Source: Vibrio fluvialis (GTDB lineage Bacteria; Pseudomonadota; Gammaproteobacteria; Enterobacterales; Vibrionaceae). From it: a DNA stretch of 64,000 nt. The first letter of the stretch is position 1. Each line of letters begins with the position of its first letter. A program made the position numbers and the translations under genes. The notes under the pieces were generated by a model, which was given only the letters and a program-made list of their open reading frames with translations, was not told the DNA's origin and searched no databases. Below, piece by piece: positions 57,787-64,000 of the stretch. The stretch covers positions 1,674,001 through 1,738,000 of the forward strand of contig NZ_UHIP01000001.1 in the NCBI RefSeq assembly GCF_900460245.1. The letters run 5' to 3'.

Positions 57787-60700
57787 TTACAGCAGAGCCA
57801 ACAGCGCCTGCAACGGATGCTTCGGCTTAACCTGCTCAAAGCGTTTCACCTGACTGCGGCACGAGTAGCCGGTAATCAGGCAACGATCTTTTGGCAGCTT
57901 GTCTAAGCTTGGCTTCCAGCTCAGGCCATAAATGTCTTTCGACATTTGCAGCTTATCCACTTCGTGACCAAACGTACCCGCCATACCACAACAGCCGACC
58001 GGTACGGTTTGCAGCTTGGCTCCAAAGTGAGCAAAGATAGCGCCCCACTCTTTCTCGGCGTTTGGCATTTTGGTTTTCTCAGTACAGTGTGCCAGCAGAT
58101 ACCAAGGCTCGTCCGTAGCCGCTTCATGCGCGTCGAACTCACGCAGACGAGGTTGCAACCATTCGTGCACGGTCAGTACCTGATAGTCACCACGTTCAGC
58201 GCCCAACACTTCGACGTATTCGTCGCGGTAACACAGCACCAACGCCGGATCGACACCCACCATTGGAATATTCAGGTCCGCGACCTGTGACAGGAAGGCC
58301 GAGGTATTGGCCGCCGTGGTGCGAAACTGTTGCAGGAATCCTTTGATGTGCTGCGCTTTACCGTTTGGCTTGAACGGCAGCAGAATCGGCTTCTTACCCA
58401 ACTTGATCGCCAGTGCGATGAAGTCTTCCACCACATCCGCATCGTAGTAGCTGGTGAACGGATCTTGCACAATGATCACGTGCTGATCGCGATCCGCCTG
58501 CGACAGCGACGCAAGACGCTGCAGGTCGAATTGCGCAACCGGGTGACGACGTGTGCGCTGAGCCAGCGTCGGCACTGACAACAGCGGTGCATCCACATAC
58601 CCAACCGTCGACGCCGTCAGGCTTTGTACCCATTTCTGCGACATCACACCATTGACCAGCTTCGGTGCTTTACCCATCATCGGTAACATGGTTTCAATAT
58701 TCGCCACCAAGTAATCCTTCACCGGACGTTGGTAACGGGAGTGATAAATGTTCAGGAAGCGCGAACGGAAACTCGGCACGTCCACTTTAATCGGACACTG
58801 ACTGGCACACGCTTTACACGCCAAACAGCCATTCATCGCTTCATACACTTCATGTGAGAAGTCGTACTCGTGGCGTTTGTTCATGCGGTTACGCACGCGC
58901 TCAATCATGGTCTTGATGGTTGGTGCGGTTTCCAGCGTCTGTTTTTCCAGATCGAGAATATCGATGCCCTGCTCGGTCAGTTGGCGCAGCCATTCACGCA
59001 CCAGACCAGCGCGGCCTTTTGGTGAATGACGGCGATCTGCGGTGACCTTCATCGACGGGCACATCGGCGAGCTGGTGTCGTAGTTAAAGCACAAGCCGTT
59101 ACCATTACACTCCATCGCTTGCTTGAAGCTGTCGCGCACTTGCACGTCAATTTGACGGTCAAAGTAGCCGCGTTTGGTGTCAGACACTTTGACCAATTCA
59201 AAATTGGTGTCGAGTGGCGTACAAATTTTGCCCGGGTTCATCTTGTTATGCGGGTCAAACGCCGCTTTGACGCGACGTAACTCGGTAAACAGTTCGTCGC
59301 CGAAAAACTCAGGGCCGTATTCAGAGCGGTAACCTTTACCGTGCTCACCCCACATCAAACCGCCGTATTTCGCGACCAGTTTGACCACCTCATCCGAGAC
59401 TTCATGCATCATCAGTTCTTGCTTAGGATCGCACATATCCAGCGCCGGACGCACATGCAGTACGCCTGCATCCACGTGACCGAACATGCCGTAAGCTAGG
59501 CCTTTTGAATCGAGTAACTGGCGGAATTCTGCGATGAAGTCTGCCAGATTTTCCGGCGGCACACAGGTATCTTCAGTAAACGGAACCGGCTTAGCACGAC
59601 CTTTCGCCGCACCGAGCAGGCCAACCGCTTTTTTACGCATGTTGTAGATGCGGTTGATGCTTGGCAGATCGTCACACACCTGGAAGCCGATAATGCCCGC
59701 TTCCTGATTCTCAACCATCTTTTCTAAGCGTTCGGTCAGTTTTTCCACCTGCGATTTCACCAACGCTTCATCCTGGTCAGCAAACTCGACGATGTTGATG
59801 CCCTGCATCACTTTACCCGGGACGTCGGTGATCAAATCGCTCACGCTGTGCCAGACGATGTCTTCTTTAGCAAGGTTAAGCACTTTCGAATCGACCGTTT
59901 CCACCGACAGCGCGTTCGCTTCCACCATCACGGGCGCGTTGCGCAGTGCGGAGTCAAAGCTGTCATATTTAATGTTCACCAACGTACGGGCTTTCGGAAT
60001 CGGAGTCAGGTTCAGTTTGGCTTCGGTAATAAACGCCAGTGACCCTTCCGCGCCACACAGCACACGGGTAATGTTGAACTGGTCCGTCTGCTCATCTATT
60101 GCATTTTTCAGATCGTAACCCGTCAGGAAACGGTTGAGCGGCGGGAATTTTTCCACAATCTGCGCACGTTTTTCACGGCATACCGCTTCGGTCACCTGCA
60201 TAGCGACCGCCGCGTATTCACCTTCACTCGGCAAACCACGTGATAAATCGGTTTCCAGCACAGAGCCATCGGCAAATACCGCTTGCAGCGATAACACGTG
60301 ATCCGATGTTTTACCGTATTTGAGTGAGCCTTGGCCGGACGCATCGGTATTGATCATGCCGCCCAGCGTGGCTCGGTTACTGGTCGAAAGATCGGGAGAA
60401 AAGAAGAAACCATAAGGGCGAACGGCATCGTTGAGCTGATCTTTAATCACGCCGGCCTGAACTCGAACCCAGCCTTCTTCCGGATTCACTTCCAGGATCT
60501 GGTTCATGTGACGCGACAGATCAACCACCACACCCTTAGTCAGCGACTGACCATTGGTGCCGGTACCGCCGCCACGGGCCGAAAACGTCACACGTTCAAA
60601 TTCAGGTTTGGTGCTCAATTTACCGATCAGGGACACATCGTAGGTCGATTTCGGATGAATAACCGCTTGCGGCAGTTGCTGATACACACTGTTGTCGGTT

Positions 60701-60825
60701 GAAACAGCCAGACGGCTTGAATACTGAGTTTCAATGTCGCCGCTAAAGCCTGCTGCTTCCAGTTCATGCAAAAAGGTCAAAACAACTGGGTCGACATCGG
60801 ATTGGAGGTGAAGTCTAGGTAACAT
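57787..60825 (-). CDS. ydiJ: D-2-hydroxyglutarate dehydrogenase-type FAD/FeS oxidoreductase YdiJ
   Basis: A 1012-residue flavoprotein with iron-sulfur domain. The FAD-binding (PCMH) part is at about 45-270 with FSARGGGTGTNGQSLTKGVVVDLSRHMN and ATLGGMINTDASGQGSLKYGKTSDHV; the FAD-linked oxidase cap follows (AYGMFGHVDAGVLHVRPALDM). The FeS part contains CNGNGLC..C and CLACKACASQCPIKVDVPSFRS near 670, and the CCG-type domain with GCCGMAGTFG near 950. It matches E. coli YdiJ (1018 residues), which oxidises D-2-hydroxyglutarate and related D-2-hydroxyacids. Single gene. Confidence 0.93.
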   Translation of the reverse strand: MLPRLHLQSDVDPVVLTFLHELEAAGFSGDIETQYSSRLAVSTDNSVYQQLPQAVIHPKSTYDVSLIGKLSTKPEFERVTFSARGGGTGTNGQSLTKGVVVDLSRHMNQILEVNPEEGWVRVQAGVIKDQLNDAVRPYGFFFSPDLSTSNRATLGGMINTDASGQGSLKYGKTSDHVLSLQAVFADGSVLETDLSRGLPSEGEYAAVAMQVTEAVCREKRAQIVEKFPPLNRFLTGYDLKNAIDEQTDQFNITRVLCGAEGSLAFITEAKLNLTPIPKARTLVNIKYDSFDSALRNAPVMVEANALSVETVDSKVLNLAKEDIVWHSVSDLITDVPGKVMQGINIVEFADQDEALVKSQVEKLTERLEKMVENQEAGIIGFQVCDDLPSINRIYNMRKKAVGLLGAAKGRAKPVPFTEDTCVPPENLADFIAEFRQLLDSKGLAYGMFGHVDAGVLHVRPALDMCDPKQELMMHEVSDEVVKLVAKYGGLMWGEHGKGYRSEYGPEFFGDELFTELRRVKAAFDPHNKMNPGKICTPLDTNFELVKVSDTKRGYFDRQIDVQVRDSFKQAMECNGNGLCFNYDTSSPMCPSMKVTADRRHSPKGRAGLVREWLRQLTEQGIDILDLEKQTLETAPTIKTMIERVRNRMNKRHEYDFSHEVYEAMNGCLACKACASQCPIKVDVPSFRSRFLNIYHSRYQRPVKDYLVANIETMLPMMGKAPKLVNGVMSQKWVQSLTASTVGYVDAPLLSVPTLAQRTRRHPVAQFDLQRLASLSQADRDQHVIIVQDPFTSYYDADVVEDFIALAIKLGKKPILLPFKPNGKAQHIKGFLQQFRTTAANTSAFLSQVADLNIPMVGVDPALVLCYRDEYVEVLGAERGDYQVLTVHEWLQPRLREFDAHEAATDEPWYLLAHCTEKTKMPNAEKEWGAIFAHFGAKLQTVPVGCCGMAGTFGHEVDKLQMSKDIYGLSWKPSLDKLPKDRCLITGYSCRSQVKRFEQVKPKHPLQALLALL

Positions 60826-61183
60826 TTGCTTCCTGCCCGTACTGCGCTGATCCTATCAGCTCTGGGTTGTGAGTTAATTTTGGAATTAATCTTTGAATCA
60901 GGTCACTTTACAACATTTAAAAAGGTGATCAAATCAGAATCTCAATGACAGAATGAAATGAAACGGAATTTTTTATCAACCTGCCCCAACAAGCACCAAA
61001 CCGGGGTCATTTGGTACAAAAATGCGACACAAAACCGTGACGCAAACGTTTAGGTGGTCATTTTAGTCGAATTCGAAAAGTCAGATTTATTGAATGGTTT
61101 TACGATTTGGGCTGCCACTTGGTTGATGAAGGGTATATTCTTCTTATTCCGCTTTCGTCTTATCAGCATTTACGGACAAACAC
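60826..61183. other. Divergent intergenic region between ydiJ and the DUF3334 gene
   Basis: 358 nt. AT-rich promoters on both sides. A PurR-like half-match GACGCAAACGTTTAGG is at 61039-61054. No ORF or RNA is recognisable. Confidence 0.4.
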
Positions 61184-61864
61184 ATGAAAAAAAACAAAAT
61201 CGTCACCACTGAAGATATTTTGTTGAAACTTTGCCAATCAGTTTCAACCGTTCTGACTTCAGCCACAGGTTCTAACATCTCCTATTCTGCGATGGTGCAG
61301 AAGATCAACAAAACCTCATTGAAACCTGATTTCGGCTGCTTCGTTCTGTTTGACGGTGGCTTTACCGGTCTGGTGGTCATCAACTTTACCGCCAAAGCGG
61401 CGCTGGAAGTGTATACCAATTACATGCGCAACATGGGCATGCCAGAGGACGAACTGGCGGTGCTGCACACCTCGGACGAAGTGGGCGACGTGTTGGGCGA
61501 GCTGATGAACCAGCTGGTTGGTGACTTCACCAATAAAGTGCGCAAAGAGCTGCAAACCAACATCACTCAGAACCAACCGAAAATGCTGTCGTTGAACAAA
61601 CAGGTGATTCTGTCGGTCGATACCAACCTCGATCGCCCGCAAGCGCGCCGCGTGACTTTCTCCACAGCAAACAACAACATCTTCTACCTTGAGCTAGCGA
61701 TGGACAAAACGGAGTTCATCCAGTTGGAAGAGTTTGAAGTCCAAGAAGATGAAAGCCCGGATTCCATTCTTGAAGCGACCCAACAGAAAATGGCATCGAA
61801 TAAAGAGTCTACCAAAAACAACGACATCGACCCTTCTGACCTGCTAGACGAGCTCGGTCTGTAA
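61184..61864 (+). CDS. DUF3334 family protein, CheX-like
   Basis: A 226-residue soluble protein of DUF3334. The N-terminal two thirds resemble the CheC/CheX phosphatase fold: GLVVINFTAKAALEVYTNYM and, near residues 98-115, DEVGDVLGELMNQLVGDFTNKVRKEL, which parallels the E-x(2-3)-N helices of that family; whether it dephosphorylates CheY is not known. The C-terminal tail (about 185-226) is acidic and probably disordered, ending DPSDLLDELGL. Monocistronic with a downstream hairpin. Confidence 0.75.
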   Translation: MKKNKIVTTEDILLKLCQSVSTVLTSATGSNISYSAMVQKINKTSLKPDFGCFVLFDGGFTGLVVINFTAKAALEVYTNYMRNMGMPEDELAVLHTSDEVGDVLGELMNQLVGDFTNKVRKELQTNITQNQPKMLSLNKQVILSVDTNLDRPQARRVTFSTANNNIFYLELAMDKTEFIQLEEFEVQEDESPDSILEATQQKMASNKESTKNNDIDPSDLLDELGL

Positions 61865-61870
61865 TCTCTC

Positions 61871-61906
61871 AGGGCGTCAATCTTTCACGAGATTGGCGCC
61901 CTCGCT
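61871..61906 (+). terminator. Terminator after the DUF3334 gene
   Basis: Long stem AGGGCGTCAATCT/AGATTGGCGCCCT with one G-T pair, then a weak T tract. Confidence 0.65.
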
Positions 61907-61971
61907 TTAATTTCCATGACAGAAACGTTAAAATGGCGGACTTTTCTTAATGCCGTAGAAACGTTTTTTGC

Positions 61972-62661
61972 ATGTCGATGGATAAACAAAAAGCCCTCAA
62001 AAAAATCGCAAAATGCCTGGAATTGGGCAATTCAGCCAACGTGAACGAAGCCGCGAACGCCATCAAAATGGCCCATCGCCTAATGCTCAAGTATGGTCTG
62101 GATAAAGATGACATTGAGTTCATCAAAATGGGGAAGACTCAGTCGACGCACCTGCTGCCGGCTTCGATCTCTTCGGCCATTTTACGTGTCATTCGCGGTA
62201 TCAACACCAAATTTGGTGTTGAAGCAGTGCTGCTTAATCACAAAGGCCTCAAACGCGTTGAATTTATCGGCGAAGCGGATCGCGCTATCTTTGCGGCGTT
62301 TGCATTCGACATCGTTTACCGCGAAATGAACGAACAAACGGGCCAGTTCCGCAACAGCTTTGCTGGCAGCGGCACGTCAAATCTGGAAGTTCAACGTCGC
62401 GTAAACTCCTTCCTCTCCGGTTGGGTCGAAGGCGCCCTGGAAAAACTGCCTGTCATCACACCAGATGAAGATTCCGCGAACAAGATCAACAGCTACATCG
62501 ATAAAGAATTTAAAAATATCGACCGCGAAACCTTTAAGCAGCAATTGCGCGAAGCAATGAAGAACCTGACGGCCGACTATGAAGTCGGGCTGAAAAAGGG
62601 GCGTCGAATCTCGGTCAACCGTCCCATCGACGGCGGACAAGCTCCGAAGTTGTTAAAGTAA
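61972..62661 (+). CDS. DUF2786 domain protein
   Basis: A 229-residue soluble protein. The N-terminal DUF2786 helical unit KALKKIAKCLELGNSANVNEAANAIKMAHRLMLKYGLDKDDIEF spans residues 6-50; the second part (about 60-150) is the fold usually paired with it (GVEAVLLNHKGLKRVEFIGEADRAIFAAFAFDIVYREM), with a basic C-terminus. Phage and plasmid proteins share this domain, but here it is chromosomal and lies in a core context. Function unknown. Confidence 0.85.
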   Translation: MSMDKQKALKKIAKCLELGNSANVNEAANAIKMAHRLMLKYGLDKDDIEFIKMGKTQSTHLLPASISSAILRVIRGINTKFGVEAVLLNHKGLKRVEFIGEADRAIFAAFAFDIVYREMNEQTGQFRNSFAGSGTSNLEVQRRVNSFLSGWVEGALEKLPVITPDEDSANKINSYIDKEFKNIDRETFKQQLREAMKNLTADYEVGLKKGRRISVNRPIDGGQAPKLLK

Positions 62662-62766
62662 ATCTTGCGTCAAACCTAGGTAAAATCGTCTAAGCTTGCA
62701 TTGACGTGAACGCGCTTTTCTCGTTTATTGCGAGCGTAAAAAATAATGACTCACGGAGATGATGTT

Positions 62767-63435
62767 TTGAAAAAAATGACCCTGGCTCTAGCAGTGTTGA
62801 TCGCGCTTTCTGGTTGTGCTGCCACACAACGCCAAAATGCCACAACGGGCGAAACGGAAACGAACTCAGCAACCAAAGGCGCTCTGATTGGTGCCCTTGC
62901 GGGCGCGGCGGTGGGCCTTGCCAGCGGCGATGATGCCAAAGAGCGACGTCAACGTGCGCTGATTGGTGCCGCAGGTGGCGCCGCTGTCGGCGGCGGCATT
63001 GGTTACTACTTCGACCAGCAAGAAGCCGCACTACGCCAAGAATTGCTGAACTCAGGCGTTCAGGTACAACGTGTCGGTGAAAACCAACTGCTGCTACGTA
63101 TGCAAAACGGCATCGGTTTCCAGACCAACTCTTATCAGCTTGACTCTTCTATTCACAACACTTTGCGTGGCGTAGCAAAAATTCTGGTGGAATACCCGGA
63201 TACCAGTCTGGTTATCGACGGTCATACGGACAGTACCGGTAGCGACACCACCAACCAGATTTTGTCAGAGCGTCGCGCTGAATCCGTTCGTTCATTCCTG
63301 CTTTCACAAGGTGTCGCCGCTGGCCGTGCTGTTGCTCGTGGCAATGGTGAACGTTACCCACTATGTTCAAACAGCACAGCGGAAGGCCGTTCATGTAACC
63401 GCCGTGTTGAGATTCAAATTCTACCGCTAAAATGA
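62767..63435 (+). CDS. OmpA-family lipoprotein (YiaD-like)
   Basis: A 222-residue outer-membrane lipoprotein. Signal and lipobox MKKMTLALAVLIALSGC give acylation at Cys17. Then a glycine-rich zipper (GALIGALAGAAVGLASG; ALIGAAGGAAVGGGIGYYF, residues about 40-85) and a C-terminal OmpA peptidoglycan-binding domain (about 115-220) with VIDGHTDSTGSDTTNQILSERRAESVRSFLLSQGV and NRRVEIQI. Start TTG at 62767 is inferred because a GGAG site lies 8 nt upstream; an ATG three codons later is possible. Holds the envelope to murein. Confidence 0.88.
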   Translation: MKKMTLALAVLIALSGCAATQRQNATTGETETNSATKGALIGALAGAAVGLASGDDAKERRQRALIGAAGGAAVGGGIGYYFDQQEAALRQELLNSGVQVQRVGENQLLLRMQNGIGFQTNSYQLDSSIHNTLRGVAKILVEYPDTSLVIDGHTDSTGSDTTNQILSERRAESVRSFLLSQGVAAGRAVARGNGERYPLCSNSTAEGRSCNRRVEIQILPLK

Positions 63436-63484
63436 TTTAATGCCCCGGCCACCTTTATGGGATGTGTCTGAACTTCAATGACTT

Positions 63485-63512
63485 AAAGCCTGGCCCTGTG
63501 CCGGGCTTTTTT
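63485..63512 (+). terminator. Terminator after the OmpA-family lipoprotein gene
   Basis: Stem AAAGCCTGGC/GCCGGGCTTT with CCTGT loop and TTTTTT tail. Confidence 0.8.
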
Positions 63513-63531
63513 ATAGGGATCGATAAAAAGA

Positions 63532-64000
63532 ATGAAGCGTGTTGTCCGAGGTTTGATGATTATCGCCAGTGTCATGCTACCGCTGAGTGCGCATGCCGAT
63601 TTGTCGGAGCTGATCGCGCAAGCGAATCAGGGCGATCGCAACGCGCAATATCAACTCGCGATTGACTACCAAAGTGGTCAAACCACACCAGTAAGTCAGG
63701 ACGATGCGTTTTATTGGTTCCAGCAAGCCGCGGAGTCCGGGCACCCTGCTGCCATGATTCAGCTCGCCAACACTTACCTCAGCGGCAGTGGTACAGAAAA
63801 AGATATCGACAAAGCGCTGCTCTGGCTGACCAAAGCGTTTGCCACGGGTAATCAGGATGCGGCAATCCAAATTGGCCAATTGTACGAGTCGCTCAATCGC
63901 TCTCCCGCGCCGCAAACGATGGCCGAGATTTGGTATCACACCGTTGCTGGCAGCAACCCCAAAGCAGAGCAGCTCTATACCCAATTGCTGGAACAGAAAT
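63532..64000 (+). CDS. Sel1-repeat (TPR-like) secreted protein, runs off the right edge
   Basis: A partial gene with 156 codons visible. Signal peptide of about 23 residues (MKRVVRGLMIIASVMLPLSAHA), then Sel1-like repeats: NQGDRNAQYQLAIDYQSGQ...QDDAFYWFQQAAESGHPAAMIQLANTYLSGSGTEKDIDKALLWLTKAFATGNQDAAIQIGQLYE. Such periplasmic or outer-membrane repeat proteins act as interaction scaffolds; partner unknown. No stop codon is reached in the window. The ribosome site before the ATG is weak. Confidence 0.75.
   Translation, partial: MKRVVRGLMIIASVMLPLSAHADLSELIAQANQGDRNAQYQLAIDYQSGQTTPVSQDDAFYWFQQAAESGHPAAMIQLANTYLSGSGTEKDIDKALLWLTKAFATGNQDAAIQIGQLYESLNRSPAPQTMAEIWYHTVAGSNPKAEQLYTQLLEQK

Overview
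The window is a stretch of a gammaproteobacterial chromosome, almost certainly a Vibrio (Vibrionaceae). The gene content and order (cobTSUC, tcyP, sbcB, cdd, purT, tpm, relV, ihfA, pheTS, hemerythrin-GGDEF protein, tRNA Gly/Leu/Gly/Cys, pgsA, uvrC, varA, polB, yeiP, hutCIGUH, ydiJ) match what I know of the main chromosome of V. cholerae and relatives. Base composition looks uniform. I see no insertion sequence, prophage, integron or CRISPR array. I cannot assign a species without a search.

Layout. 1-5.3 kb: end of an MFS transporter, small conserved proteins (DUF1415, DUF2750, a MazG-like protein), an effector-binding-domain protein with a small zinc-ribbon partner, a CynX/NimT-type transporter and a GNAT enzyme. 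5.3-12.3 kb: vitamin B12 block with btuCD, an isolated astE, and a tightly overlapped operon (flavin reductase-like gene, cobT, cobS, cobU, cobC) for the late steps of cobalamin assembly and salvage. Between the small gene at 5.0 kb and btuD lies a strong candidate for a sigma-54-dependent small RNA. 12.5-28.6 kb: mostly single-gene units for cystine uptake, exonuclease I, LrgAB, cytidine deaminase, a CHASE4-PAS-GGDEF-EAL protein, transporters, purT with a PurR operator, a soluble PAS-PAS chemoreceptor, and tpm. 28.9-42.1 kb: relV (small alarmone synthetase), ihfA, pheT/pheS, a GNAT-LysR pair, a hemerythrin-diguanylate cyclase, a PQQ-type sugar dehydrogenase, a four-tRNA operon, pgsA, uvrC and the response regulator varA. 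42.5-49.4 kb: polB, a PTS EIIC-EAL fusion, a nucleotidyltransferase-like gene, the EF-P paralogue yeiP/efpL and small proteins. 49.6-56.2 kb: the histidine utilisation genes hutC-hutI-hutG-hutU-hutH with HutC-type operators. 56.2-64 kb: DUF2256, DUF3581, an isoprenylcysteine methyltransferase-like protein, the large flavin/FeS dehydrogenase ydiJ, DUF3334, DUF2786, an OmpA-type lipoprotein, and a Sel1-repeat protein running off the end.

Three genes belong to cyclic-di-GMP signalling: an EAL protein with a degenerate GGDEF motif, a hemerythrin-GGDEF synthase and an EIIC-EAL fusion. Each has a different sensor module (CHASE4/PAS, di-iron O2/redox, sugar-transporter-like membrane domain). The least explained items are the candidate sigma-54 RNA at 5.4 kb, a 29-residue basic small ORF at 12.5 kb, the EIIC-EAL fusion, and the signal-peptide-like N-terminus of RelV.
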